NCBI RefSeq assembly: GCF_000294775.2
Contig: NZ_CP015506.1
Coordinates: 2,579,501-2,643,500 of the forward strand
DNA length: 64,000 nt
Source: Cytobacillus oceanisediminis 2691
Lineage (GTDB): Bacteria > Bacillota > Bacilli > Bacillales > Cytobacillaceae
Reading direction: 5' to 3'
Part shown: positions 17,716-26,089 of the stretch, in pieces
Numbering within the stretch: position 1 is the first letter of the stretch
Layout of the letters: each line of letters opens with the position of its first letter
Translations under genes and position numbers: made by a program
Notes under the pieces: model-generated
The model's input: only the letters and a program-made list of their open reading frames with translations
Database searches by the model: none
What the model was told of the DNA's origin: nothing

Positions 17716-18310
17716 AGTGGATACTTCTTTGCCCCTTGAATATCAAACTGAACAGGACCGGATGAATATTCTTGGCTTCTGGGTTTTCCTTGGCGCTGAA
17801 ATCGTTCTATTTGCCACTCTGTTCGGAGTATATGGAGTTTTATATGAACGCTTTGCTGGAGGGCCAACACATAAAGACATTTTTGTGATCAAGGATGTCT
17901 TGATTCAGACAGTCCTCCTTTTGACAAGCAGCTTTACAATGGGCATCGCCATTTTTGAAATGCGCCGCCATAACCTGAAAGGGCTAATCACCTGGCTGGT
18001 GATTACCCTTGCACTTGGCGCAGGATTCCTATTCATGGAGATTAATGAGTTTATCCATTATGCCCATGAAGGTGCAACGATGCAGACAAGTGCGTTCCTA
18101 TCCAGCTTATTTGTCCTGCTGGGTACACACGGAGCCCATGTTACATTGGGAATTGGCTGGGCAACTATGGTCATTATCCAGCTTTTAAAAAGAGGCCTTA
18201 CCCCTACTACAGCAAGAAAAACGTTTATTATCGGCCTTTACTGGCACTTCCTTGATGTGGTCTGGATCTTTATTTTCACATTCGTGTATTTGAAAGGACT
18301 GGTGGCTTAA
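17705..18310 (+). CDS. qoxC: Menaquinol oxidase subunit III
   Basis: A 201-residue subunit with five membrane helices, homologous to cytochrome oxidase subunit III. Conserved parts are FWVFLGAEIVLFATLFGVY near the start, ELNEFIH-like EINEFIHYAHEG in the centre, GTHGAHVTLGI, and the end YWHFLDVVWIFIFTFVYL. ATG at 17705 follows AAGGAGAGGTG and overlaps the end of qoxB, so translation is coupled. It abuts qoxD with no gap. Confidence 0.95.
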   Translation: MSAKVDTSLPLEYQTEQDRMNILGFWVFLGAEIVLFATLFGVYGVLYERFAGGPTHKDIFVIKDVLIQTVLLLTSSFTMGIAIFEMRRHNLKGLITWLVITLALGAGFLFMEINEFIHYAHEGATMQTSAFLSSLFVLLGTHGAHVTLGIGWATMVIIQLLKRGLTPTTARKTFIIGLYWHFLDVVWIFIFTFVYLKGLVA

Positions 18311-18616
18311 ATGGAACATCATCAATCAAAAAGCTTCCCTATAAGCCATGTCATTGGATTTGTTGTTTCCCTTGTGCTGACATTTGCAGCAGCAGGTATT
18401 GCCCTAAAAACGAACCTCTCTTTTAAAGTGATCATGTGGATCATCGGCTCGCTGGCTGTCATTCAGGCAGGCATGCAGCTGTTCATGTTCATGCACTTAA
18501 GAGAAGGAGAAGACGGCAAAACGAACTTAGTTAATATGATTTATGCCGTATTTATGGTTATTGTAATTGTAGTAGGTTCTATTTGGGTTCTCACTTCTGG
18601 GCACGCGGCTCATTAA
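18311..18616 (+). CDS. qoxD: Menaquinol oxidase subunit IV
   Basis: A small subunit of 101 residues with three membrane helices (SHVIGFVVSLVLTFAAAGIAL, IMWIIGSLAVIQAGMQLFMFMHL, MIYAVFMVIVIVVGSIWVL), the subunit IV fold that stabilises the oxidase core. The conserved FMFMHLREG motif is present. The ATG directly follows the qoxC stop. It ends the operon; a repeat fragment and a bidirectional terminator follow. Confidence 0.92.
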   Translation: MEHHQSKSFPISHVIGFVVSLVLTFAAAGIALKTNLSFKVIMWIIGSLAVIQAGMQLFMFMHLREGEDGKTNLVNMIYAVFMVIVIVVGSIWVLTSGHAAH

Positions 18617-18618
18617 TT

Positions 18619-18641
18619 CAAGAAAAGCGGAATCGCCTTGT
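18619..18641 (+). repeat. Fragment of dispersed repeat (AAGCGGAAGCGCCTTG family)
   Basis: AGAAAAGCGGAATCGCCTTG matches the first ~20 bases of the repeat at 61968 (one base different), 3 bases after the qoxD stop. The rest of the element is missing. Confidence 0.65.
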
Positions 18642-18662
18642 CCATCCCATGAGCCAGATAAT

Positions 18663-18693
18663 AAAACCGGTCTCCCTTTTGGAGGCCGGTTTT
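18663..18693. terminator. Bidirectional terminator after qoxD
   Basis: AAAACCGG...CCGGTTTTA with inner CTCC/GGAG pairing. It also reaches the stop of the minus-strand gene. Confidence 0.85.
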
Positions 18694-18931
18694 ATTTGTA
18701 TTGTCTGATTCCCTTGCTGCCCTTTGTCATTTCTTCCATCATATTAATAAAAAATCCGAATCCAAAAATTAGCATGGATGATACCATAATGCTTAAACCG
18801 ATTGATAAAACATACTCACCCGTGAGACCGCTTACAAAAAAGCTTGAAATAAAGACAATTAACCCTAAAAGAATACCGGCCGCAGTAACATTTCTAAAAA
18901 AATGCAGCACCTTTTGCTGTTTTAAAGTCAT
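18692..18931 (-). CDS. Small two-helix membrane protein
   Basis: A 79-residue protein with two membrane helices (AAGILLGLIVFISSFFVSGL and VLSIGLSIMVSSMLIFGFGFF) and a basic start and end. It resembles small YrhC-like Bacillus membrane proteins in layout, but the identity is not certain. Ribosome site AAAGGGGATG. Its promoter carries repeated TTTGACA/TTGTGACA words. Function unknown. Confidence 0.65.
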   Translation of the reverse strand: MTLKQQKVLHFFRNVTAAGILLGLIVFISSFFVSGLTGEYVLSIGLSIMVSSMLIFGFGFFINMMEEMTKGSKGIRQYK

Positions 18932-18954
18932 ATTTTCATCCCCTTTTATTTAAT

Positions 18955-18982
18955 ATTCTAACTATGTTCACAAATTTGTCAA
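18955..18982 (-). promoter_or_regulatory. SigA-type promoter with repeated TTTGACA words
   Basis: On the minus strand TTGACA (18977-18982), 16-base spacer, TAGAAT (18955-18960). Two further TTTGACA/TTTGTGACA words lie just upstream to about 19007. Confidence 0.5.
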
Positions 18983-19017
18983 ACTTTTTGTCACAAAATT
19001 GTCAAATTTATTTATGC

Positions 19018-19043
19018 AAAAAAAGCTTTGCAAAGGTGCAAAG
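19018..19043 (-). terminator. Intrinsic terminator
   Basis: On the minus strand GCTTTGCACCTTTGCAAAGC followed by TTTTTTT. Confidence 0.85.
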
Positions 19044-19050
19044 CAATTTT

Positions 19051-19320
19051 CTACTGATATAGCTTTTTAATGTTCTCCAAATCTTTCTTTAAATTGCCTA
19101 TTTCCTGCCTGGTCAGCATTAATGGCATTTGATCGTAAAGTGTAATAATCTGTCCTCCCTCATCCTCTTCATGAAGGGATAAATAGTTATACAAATTTTC
19201 ACATTGATTTTTGTTAAGGACAGACTGGGTGCTGAAATTTTTAACCTTCTGGATCTCAAAGGCACTGGTTTCTGCATCATATACACCTGTAATAATATTG
19301 CCCTGCAATGTGTTTGACAA
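19051..19320 (-). CDS. Hypothetical protein, 89 aa
   Basis: Unrecognised soluble protein with alternating beta-like N-terminal part (GNIITGVYDAETSAFEIQKV) and a C-terminal helix rich in Lys/Leu. The TTG at 19320 is favoured because AAAGGGGAGTGA lies just before it. Starting at the ATG 33 bases upstream would place this site inside the gene. Own terminator. Confidence 0.6.
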   Translation of the reverse strand: MSNTLQGNIITGVYDAETSAFEIQKVKNFSTQSVLNKNQCENLYNYLSLHEEDEGGQIITLYDQMPLMLTRQEIGNLKKDLENIKKLYQ

Positions 19321-19381
19321 ACAATCACTCCCCTTTTTGAGTAATATACCCATTTTTCAGGAGCAGTTTCCTAAAATAAGA

Positions 19382-19410
19382 AAAAACCTCTTTGGAAATT
19401 TCCAAAGAGG
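19382..19410 (-). terminator. Intrinsic terminator of thiT
   Basis: Perfect 24-base palindrome (positions 19387-19410) followed on the minus strand by TTTTTTC. Confidence 0.88.
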
Positions 19411-19419
19411 CTGATTATA

Positions 19420-20019
19420 TTAGGAAGCGCGTTTTTGTGATTGAATAACTTCATCCGTTTTTCTTATGATCAATCTTGGAGCTGAAGATATAATTAATAC
19501 TGCTAAAATCGAGCAGAGAATAGCTGCTCCGAGCATGGTTGCACCGTTTGCCAGAAAGGAAAAGAGAACCGGTGACATCCCTTCCGGCGCATAGCTCCCA
19601 AAGAAAAGGACACCTGCTATGAAATGCCAGAAATACCGGGCAAGGCTTCCGGCAAACACAGCTAAAACAACCCAGCCCAATGCCTTTTTCTTGTTTCCGC
19701 TGCGCAGCTGATTTTGAATTGGTCGGAAAAACAAACCGGCAAAACCGATACAGGCAAATGCCACAAAGTACTCAATAAATGCCTGAAGCGGAGTCGCAAT
19801 CCAGGCATCACCCATGGCAATCTGCAATATTCCCCATAATAGACCGGCAATGAAGCTGACTTTAAAGCCCCATCTGAATGCCAAAATGAATATGGGAATC
19901 ATCGCAGCAGAAATCGAAATGGAAGGCGACAGCTTAATAGATGGAAGGAAATCCAAAATAATAGCAAATGCTGCAAAAAATGAAGCTTCAATCATCGCCG
20001 TCAGGCTTAATTTTTTCAT
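19420..20019 (-). CDS. thiT: ECF transporter thiamine-binding S component
   Basis: Thiamine-specific membrane subunit of 199 residues with about six helices. It captures thiamine and works with the shared EcfAA'T energising module, encoded elsewhere. Diagnostic stretches are SISISAAMIPIFILAFRWG, GLLWGILQ, EYFVAFACIGFAG and SLARYFWHFIAGVLFFG, with the Trp/Tyr/Glu cage around the ligand. A TPP riboswitch in the leader confirms the assignment. The ribosome site AGGGGGA lies in the region controlled by that element. Confidence 0.92.
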   Translation of the reverse strand: MKKLSLTAMIEASFFAAFAIILDFLPSIKLSPSISISAAMIPIFILAFRWGFKVSFIAGLLWGILQIAMGDAWIATPLQAFIEYFVAFACIGFAGLFFRPIQNQLRSGNKKKALGWVVLAVFAGSLARYFWHFIAGVLFFGSYAPEGMSPVLFSFLANGATMLGAAILCSILAVLIISSAPRLIIRKTDEVIQSQKRAS

Positions 20020-20097
20020 AAAAAAATCCCCCTATAATCGTATGACGATACCCCAAGGGAGAACAAGCAGGCAGAAAAACCCCTTCCGCCTTTTATT

Positions 20098-20183
20098 CCA
20101 CATTCCTGCGCTAGCATTATCTAACAGGTTCAAAGGGTCAGAACAGCGAACTATTCACTCTCAGCAGAATGCTCCCCTTGTGG
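20098..20183 (-). ncRNA. TPP riboswitch controlling thiT
   Basis: On the minus strand the consensus parts occur in order: P1 arm CCACA, AAGGGGAGC, CTGAGA, GACCCTTTGAACCTG, ATAATGCTAGCGCAGGAA, and the closing TGTGG. Downstream a TCTCCC stretch can pair with the GGGGGA ribosome site, which suggests control of translation initiation rather than a terminator; no T-run hairpin was seen before the ATG. Confidence 0.93.
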
Positions 20184-20239
20184 CACGTTATTGTATTATC
20201 CAATTTTAGTATAAATGAAATAAATGAAAGTGAAAAGGA

Positions 20240-21580
20240 TTATTTTCCCTCTCCAAATATAGCCTGTTTATCCCACTTTCCGATACGGTAATACATAAAG
20301 GCGATGACACTGCTTATAGCAAAGCTTATCGCCATGCCTGCAGCAATTCCTTTATCACCCATAAACTTTGAAAATAGGAATGTTAAAGGATAGCGCAGGA
20401 TCCAGAATGAAATGATATTCAGTATGAGCACTTGAAACATCGCACCGGAAGCTCTTACCACACCATTCAATATAAAATTAATGCCCAGGAGCGGATAAAA
20501 AAAGGCAATGATCTTTAAATAGTCAGTGCCATACTGAACTGATTCTTTATCCTGTATAAACAGGCGCACCCCGTGTTCTGCAAATAGGACCGTACCAAAA
20601 GCGATGATAAACATGATTCCAAGATTGTAAATGACTCCGTACAAGGCGATTTGATGAACCCGTTCCCATTGATTTCTCCCTATATTTTGACCGGCCATAC
20701 TGTTGACTGCAGTCCCCAATGCCATCGCAGGAAGCATAATGATGCTGTCAATACGCTGAGCTGCACCAAATCCCGCAACCACGTCATCGCCAAAAGAGGT
20801 GACGACAGACATAATAGCCATAACACCAGCCGATATAACGGTCATTTGAAGTCCAGAAGGGATGCCGAGCTTGAAAATTAATGCCGCTTCCTCTTTATGC
20901 GGCCAAGAAGGAATAGTGAACGGCGCCAGCTTTTTGCGGAGTATGAATATCATTCCGATCATAAATGCGAACCCCTGTGAAAGGATCGTAGCACAAGCTG
21001 CCCCATCAATACCAAGCTGGAATACAGATATAAAAAGAGGGTCCAGGATTGCATTTAATACGACTGCTATCAGGACAAAGTACAGTGGACTCTTGCTGTC
21101 TCCGAGCGCCCTGAGTACGGTTCCTATAAAATTGTATCCAAATAAAAACAGAATACCAATGAAGTTAATCTGCAAATAGGATGCTGCACCTTCAGCCATT
21201 CCTGCAGGTGTGCCCATTATGGCCAAAATTCTTTCTGCAAACAGGAATCCGGCTATTCCAAGAGCAACTGACATAATTGTCTGAATGACGGTAAAGGCAT
21301 TCAAATATTGTTTCAGCCCCTCTTCATGATCCCCACCCTTTTGCTGGGATAAAATCGTTAACGCCGCATTGTTTATTCCAATGATAAAAGAAAGAACTGT
21401 AAAGATTACAGTGCCGGACACCGCCACAGCTCCCAATGCGTCGGCCCCAAGCAGATTCCCAACCCACAGACTATCAATAAATTGATAGGAAACCTGCAGA
21501 AAATTAGTGAGCATGATTGGAGTTGAGAACACCAAGAGCTGTTTGAATATATTTCCTTTTGTAAAATCCTGCTGTGCCAT
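20240..21580 (-). CDS. MATE-family efflux transporter
   Basis: A multidrug/toxin exporter of the MATE family, 446 residues and twelve helices in two homologous halves (each with a PTIMLTNFLQ/GIPSGLQM-type start). Conserved spots are QFIDSLWVGNLLG, GTVLRALGDSKSP, GFGAAQRIDSI and NGVVRASGAM. Ribosome site AAAGGTGTAAAG supports the ATG at 21580 rather than the one 30 bases upstream. Substrate unknown. It follows the thiT leader on the same strand but is upstream of it, with its own promoter likely. Confidence 0.88.
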   Translation of the reverse strand: MAQQDFTKGNIFKQLLVFSTPIMLTNFLQVSYQFIDSLWVGNLLGADALGAVAVSGTVIFTVLSFIIGINNAALTILSQQKGGDHEEGLKQYLNAFTVIQTIMSVALGIAGFLFAERILAIMGTPAGMAEGAASYLQINFIGILFLFGYNFIGTVLRALGDSKSPLYFVLIAVVLNAILDPLFISVFQLGIDGAACATILSQGFAFMIGMIFILRKKLAPFTIPSWPHKEEAALIFKLGIPSGLQMTVISAGVMAIMSVVTSFGDDVVAGFGAAQRIDSIIMLPAMALGTAVNSMAGQNIGRNQWERVHQIALYGVIYNLGIMFIIAFGTVLFAEHGVRLFIQDKESVQYGTDYLKIIAFFYPLLGINFILNGVVRASGAMFQVLILNIISFWILRYPLTFLFSKFMGDKGIAAGMAISFAISSVIAFMYYRIGKWDKQAIFGEGK

Positions 21581-21865
21581 CTTTACACCTTTTTCCCATA
21601 TTTTTTTCACAGTTTCTATTATTCACTATTTCATATCCAGTTTCCAATTTTATAGTTTTGATTGTTATTATGTTTTATAATTTTATTTGCTTCATCTCTG
21701 TCACATTTTTATCATAAATTGATGCACCTGGAATGCTGTTATAGCACAATTCCTCTAAGGAGATATTATTTTTCCATAATTTACAACGTTTAAAAAGTGT
21801 AAAACCCTGTAATTAACAATTCTTTTTCCTTATAATGTAGGTATGTTTAATGAGGAGGGAAATAG

Positions 21866-23596
21866 TTGAAATCACGTCTTAAGAAGCCTTCGACGATTGT
21901 TTCTATTGCATTGGTGATCACGGTGATTTTGGCGGCGGTTATTTGGACCGTACAAGCAGGAAAAAAGGATGTGACAGTCCCGTTTTCTTCTGTGGAAAAA
22001 ATTATTGCCTCCCAGGATGGGAAGACTGTTGCAGTACAGGAATATAAAAATGGGAAACTGCTGATCACAGCCCCTGATGGCGAGTACATCTCCCATGTGC
22101 CCCCCAACAGTGAGATGGTTGATAAATTAGTAGAAACCTATAATATACAATATACGTTCGCAAACACAGGACCTTATACCCCTTGGATTCTGGGCGGTGT
22201 AGTCCTTTTGTTTATAGCCATTGGCATTTACCTGTTTAAGTCAGGAAAAGGCGGAATGGGCGCTACAAATACTATGAAGCAAAGTGTATCTAAGCCAAAG
22301 GCCCTTCCTTCCATTTCACTTGAGGATGTTGGCGGAATTCAGGAAGAAATGAAAGAGGAAATCATGCAGACTCTTTCAATTTTAAAAGAACCTGAGCGCT
22401 CCCTGAAGATGGGGATTAAGCCGCCAAAGGGAATTCTGTTATACGGGCCTCCTGGAACGGGGAAAACGTTGCTGGCTCAGGCAATCGCTAAAGAGCTTGG
22501 AGCTACTTTTTTCTCAACCAGCGGTTCCGGTTTTAATGAATTGTTCGTTGGTGTGGGAGCATCCCGTGTAAGAAATCTTTTCCAAAATGCCAGAAAGCAT
22601 GCCCCTGCTGTTGTCTTCATTGACGAAGTAGATGCACTGGCAGGCAGAAGAAAGCAGCATGGCGGGGAAGAAAGTGAAAAAACATTAACTGAGCTGCTAG
22701 TTCAGCTTGACGGCGGATATTCCAATGATGGAATACTATTTATTGCAGCGACAAACAGGAAGGATATGCTCGATGAAGCCTTCCTCCGTCCTGGGCGTAT
22801 TGACTTCTCCTTCAATGTCCCTCTTCCGGATACAAAGGGCCGAAGAGAGATTATCAATATTCACACGAAAAATAGATTACTTGCTGAGGATGTCATGACA
22901 ACACTTGGCGATCTGGCAGAAAGCACTTCTGGATTCTCGGGAGCAGATCTTCATTCCCTTTTTGAAACGGCAAGCCGCAGAGCTGTCCGTAACGGCCAGG
23001 AAATTATCTCTAAGGATGATTTGGATTATGCGCTGGATCGGACCATTTTGGGAACTACCACCCGTGCATTGCAGGATCCCGGCACGAAGCAGCGGGTGGC
23101 CATACACGAAGCTGGCCATGCTTTAGTGGCTGCTTTAACAAAACCAGGATCCGTCCGAAAAGCAACCATCATTCCCCGAGGTGAAGCTCTTGGTTACGTG
23201 GCCCCCATTCAAAAAGAACTTCACTTATCGACAACAAGTGAATTGCTTGATCAAGTTGCCATGATTCTCGCTGGCGGTGTATCAGAACGAATGATTCTTG
23301 GCGAGCATAGCATTGGAGTAAGCGGTGACGTAAAACAAGCCAAGCATATCATTGAGCAAATGGTTGATACCGGGTTACTGGATAACGGCTTTGAGCTTAC
23401 TTTTAACAAAGGTCAAAAAGAAGCAAAAATGCAGGATCTTTTCCAGAAAGCACTGGAAAGATGCGAATTGATCATCGCAAATCATCAGCCTCAATTTGAA
23501 ACGCTGGTAGAGGCCCTTCTTGAAAAAGAAACTCTTGAAGGCAGTGAAGTCCAGAAGATTGTTGGAGAATTGAAGACTGAAATGGTACTGGCATGA
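21866..23596 (+). CDS. FtsH-like membrane AAA+ metalloprotease (paralogue)
   Basis: A 576-residue protein with two membrane helices (residues ~10-29 and ~106-124) around a ~75-residue extracytoplasmic domain. An AAA+ module follows with Walker A GPPGTGKT (194-201), pore loop FVGVG, Walker B VVFIDE (249-254) and arginine fingers. The M41 peptidase has HEAGH (414-418) and a possible third zinc ligand Asp488 in GVSGDVKQA. All catalytic parts are intact. It is shorter than housekeeping FtsH (~640 residues) and its extracytoplasmic domain differs, so it is probably a second, specialised copy. TTG start with GAGGAGGG before it. Confidence 0.88.
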   Translation: MKSRLKKPSTIVSIALVITVILAAVIWTVQAGKKDVTVPFSSVEKIIASQDGKTVAVQEYKNGKLLITAPDGEYISHVPPNSEMVDKLVETYNIQYTFANTGPYTPWILGGVVLLFIAIGIYLFKSGKGGMGATNTMKQSVSKPKALPSISLEDVGGIQEEMKEEIMQTLSILKEPERSLKMGIKPPKGILLYGPPGTGKTLLAQAIAKELGATFFSTSGSGFNELFVGVGASRVRNLFQNARKHAPAVVFIDEVDALAGRRKQHGGEESEKTLTELLVQLDGGYSNDGILFIAATNRKDMLDEAFLRPGRIDFSFNVPLPDTKGRREIINIHTKNRLLAEDVMTTLGDLAESTSGFSGADLHSLFETASRRAVRNGQEIISKDDLDYALDRTILGTTTRALQDPGTKQRVAIHEAGHALVAALTKPGSVRKATIIPRGEALGYVAPIQKELHLSTTSELLDQVAMILAGGVSERMILGEHSIGVSGDVKQAKHIIEQMVDTGLLDNGFELTFNKGQKEAKMQDLFQKALERCELIIANHQPQFETLVEALLEKETLEGSEVQKIVGELKTEMVLA

Positions 23597-23600
23597 TGAG

Positions 23601-23629
23601 AAACCGGCCCACTATGGGCCGGTTTTTTA
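23601..23629 (+). terminator. Intrinsic terminator of the FtsH-like gene
   Basis: AAACCGGCCC-ACTAT-GGGCCGGTTTTTTA, 5 bases after the stop. Confidence 0.92.
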
Positions 23630-23797
23630 TAATGGAACTGCGGGTCATTTGTAAATAATCAAATTAACCCATAATAATGTTATGTAAACAAATGGTTCTT
23701 TCATATAACCAGAATAAATAAATGTTCCCATATAAAGGATTCTTCCTTTCTTTTGTTTAATTACTAATATTACCTACATAATGGAGGAATGGTTCTT

Positions 23798-25102
23798 TTG
23801 TATGATTTTACAGCTGACTTGATTTTTCACTTTCTGATTATGATCATGATCCCTTTTATCCATAAAATCTCTTCTTATCGGGGGGATTACTGGAAGACTT
23901 CTGCCCCGCTTTTATCTGTTCTTTTTTTAGCACTTTTCCTCACTATGACTTTTCCTGTGGAAATTGCAGGCGGTCAGTTTTTTGACTTGAAATTTATTCC
24001 TGTTTTTGTCGCCTATTTTTACATTAAGCCCCGTGCAGGCTTCCTGACTATTTTTGTATTGATTTCTTTTAAGGGCTTTTTTTCACCAGGAGATATTTGG
24101 ATTGCGCTTGTAAATTACACAATAATTTCTGTGCTTTTTTTCTATGCGTCAAAAATCTATAAAAAATGTACATTTAGGCAAAAACTCAGTATAGCAGTTT
24201 TATTTTATCTTCCCATTACGATAACCAGGTATGTTATTTTCCTCCAAAAGGATATAAACGAAGACGCTGTATACTTACTATTGTTTTCAGCAGTTTCCAT
24301 TATGACGCTTTCTATAATCATCTATTTGATTGAAATGAATCTGGTTCAGGAAAATATGATGGAAAAACTGAGAAATGCCGAAAAAATCAATGCAATCAGT
24401 CAGCTGGCTGCGTCAGTCGCCCATGAAATTAGGAATCCAATGACTACTGTAAGAGGTTTTCTGCAAATGCTTAAAAATGAAAAAAACCTGACTGCAGATC
24501 AAAAGACATTTATTAAAGTTTCTTTGGAAGAGCTGGACAGAACCAATCATATTATTAGTGATTTCCTCTTACTTGCACGCCCGGAAACTTCTGTTACCAG
24601 TAAAGTTTCACTTTCCGGATTATTATTGGAGGTGGCTGATTTTATGCGGCCATATGGACTGATGACAAAGGTTGAAATAAGGACAAGTATTTTTGAAGGC
24701 ATTTTTATCATGGGTAATCCGAATGAAATAAAGCAATTATTTATAAACTTAATGAAAAATAGTATAGAAGCCATGCCTGATGGCGGTATTCTAGAGGTTT
24801 CAGCATTCAAAAGAAATACTACAGCAGATATACAAATTAAAGATGAAGGTGTCGGAATGTCGAAAGAAAAGCTTCAAATGCTCGGTCAGCCCTATTACTC
24901 AACGAAAACAAAAGGAACCGGCTTAGGATTAATGATATCTTTTGACATCATCAATCGTTTGAAAGGAAAATATTTAATAGAGAGCACACAGAATAAAGGA
25001 ACCAGCTTTACTATTTCGCTGCCTCTATATTACTCGCCTGAAGAGATACGGCAGCCTTCTTTCCAGAACATGTCTGGAGGTCAGCGTATGAATGAGAGTT
25101 AA
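23798..25102 (+). CDS. Sensor histidine kinase, KinB-like
   Basis: A 434-residue kinase with about six N-terminal membrane helices of the 5TM-LYT type (residues 1-180), then a HisKA domain with phospho-acceptor His209 in VAHEIRNPMTT. The HATPase domain has an N box (NLMKNSIEAMP), G1 (DEGVGMS) and G2 (GTGLGL). The layout matches sporulation kinases KinB that feed Spo0F. No cognate regulator is adjacent, as usual for orphan sporulation kinases. TTG at 23798 is preferred: GGAGG lies 10 bases upstream but only 1 base before the ATG at 23789. Confidence 0.85.
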   Translation: MYDFTADLIFHFLIMIMIPFIHKISSYRGDYWKTSAPLLSVLFLALFLTMTFPVEIAGGQFFDLKFIPVFVAYFYIKPRAGFLTIFVLISFKGFFSPGDIWIALVNYTIISVLFFYASKIYKKCTFRQKLSIAVLFYLPITITRYVIFLQKDINEDAVYLLLFSAVSIMTLSIIIYLIEMNLVQENMMEKLRNAEKINAISQLAASVAHEIRNPMTTVRGFLQMLKNEKNLTADQKTFIKVSLEELDRTNHIISDFLLLARPETSVTSKVSLSGLLLEVADFMRPYGLMTKVEIRTSIFEGIFIMGNPNEIKQLFINLMKNSIEAMPDGGILEVSAFKRNTTADIQIKDEGVGMSKEKLQMLGQPYYSTKTKGTGLGLMISFDIINRLKGKYLIESTQNKGTSFTISLPLYYSPEEIRQPSFQNMSGGQRMNES

Positions 25103-25192
25103 CTCCATATTCATTGAATGGGAATCTTTCCGAAAATAAATGATCGCCAGCACAGGGTAGCTTAATCGTGATGGATCAAATACATTAACTTT

Positions 25193-25226
25193 AAAAAAAG
25201 CCTCCAAAATCTGAAGGCTTTTTTCA
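25193..25226. terminator. Bidirectional terminator
   Basis: AAAAAGCCTCC-AAAATCT-GAAGGCTTTTTT between the kinase and the small membrane protein. Confidence 0.8.
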
Positions 25227-25227
25227 T

Positions 25228-25380
25228 TTATCCCCTGCCGGATGCACGGCCTCTTATAAAGTTTACAACAAAGATGATCGCTGCTATTACCAGCAGTATA
25301 TGAATGATGCCTCCTGCTACTTTAAATATTAATCCGAGTATCCATAATACAAGCAAAATACCTGCTATAGTCCAAAGCAT
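25228..25380 (-). CDS. Lmo0937-family small membrane protein
   Basis: A 50-residue protein beginning MLWTIAGILLVLWILGLIFK, with two hydrophobic segments separated by VAGGIIH and a basic tail (RGRASGRG). It fits the lmo0937 family of small Firmicute membrane proteins, function unknown, often stress-linked. The strong ribosome site GGAAGGGGTGA precedes the ATG. Confidence 0.82.
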   Translation of the reverse strand: MLWTIAGILLVLWILGLIFKVAGGIIHILLVIAAIIFVVNFIRGRASGRG

Positions 25381-25451
25381 GCAATTCACCCCTTCCTGTT
25401 AATTTAATATTTACATACCCCTAACAACCGGGACAAAATCATGAGTAAATG

Positions 25452-25494
25452 AAAAAAAAAACATTGCCGCACTTTTTACAGTTCTGACAATGTT
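25452..25494 (-). terminator. Intrinsic terminator after the broken gene
   Basis: On the minus strand AACATTG ... CAATGTT with a run of nine or more T. It lies about 25 bases after the end of the frameshifted gene at 25519. Confidence 0.8.
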
Positions 25495-25518
25495 ATGTTT
25501 TGCAGTGGATGGATATTT

Positions 25519-25732
25519 TTATTCAGAGAGTATTGCATTTTCCAATTCTTTTGCAGCAGCCCCGATTGGCAATTTCTTTTAATGAGGATGCTTCACCTTT
25601 TTTCAAATCCTTAAGCTCGTGATAAAACGTTTTCCATGCCTGCTCCCTTTTCTCAAAAGAAATAAATGCACCATCTTTGCCATTTCAACAGCAAAATCCA
25701 TTAACATCTCAGGCATCTTTTTTCTCGGTCAT
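25519..25732 (-). pseudogene. Frameshifted small gene (~75 aa)
   Basis: Reading the minus strand from ATG at 25732, sensible protein is spread over three frames: MTEKK, then MPEMLMDFAVEMAK, then DGAFISFEKREQAWKTFYHE continuing to SSLKEIA, and finally GAAAKELENAILSE before TAA at 25519-25521. At least three frame changes are needed to join them. The segments have coherent, charged-helix composition and the terminator behind them is intact, so this looks like a recently broken gene. Family not recognised. Confidence 0.6.
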
Positions 25733-25768
25733 TCTAACCCTTATCATTGTTACAATGATGTATCTCTT

Positions 25769-25906
25769 TTAAAAAGGTGCCGGACACCCATGCCACACAA
25801 GTTCAGTAAGATCATACAAAACCTTCCTGTATTCAGGGAAGTTTTGCTGCATCCTTTTTGCATCACTGCATATACTATATTCACGGTCGCCCACCTCTTC
25901 TAACAT
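25769..25906 (-). pseudogene. Possible remnant or truncated small gene (45 aa)
   Basis: The minus strand holds 45 codons with coherent composition (EVGDREYSICSDAKRMQQNF, then PEYRKVLYDLTELVW). The last residues (HGCPAPF) run into GGTGTCCGGCACC, a short self-complementary sequence, so the original C-terminus may be lost. No good ribosome site is seen. It could be a decayed gene truncated by a repeat, or a real small gene. Confidence 0.4.
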
Positions 25907-26005
25907 CGCTTCGTTGCGGGACTAACCAGACCGGAATGTGGGCGGCCACCTTTTAGGATTTAAGCCGTATTTCACCATTGCACCGTTTTATTACACACCA
26001 TGAAC

Positions 26006-26038
26006 AAAGCTGCAAACCACACCAGGCTTGCAGCTTTT
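26006..26038 (+). terminator. Orphan hairpin terminator
   Basis: AAGCTGCAA ... TTGCAGCTT followed by TTATTTAT. No intact plus-strand gene precedes it. Confidence 0.5.
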
Positions 26039-26089
26039 ATTTATAGTAAATTATAAAATGGAACTGTGTGAATTACTCTGTGGAAAGAT

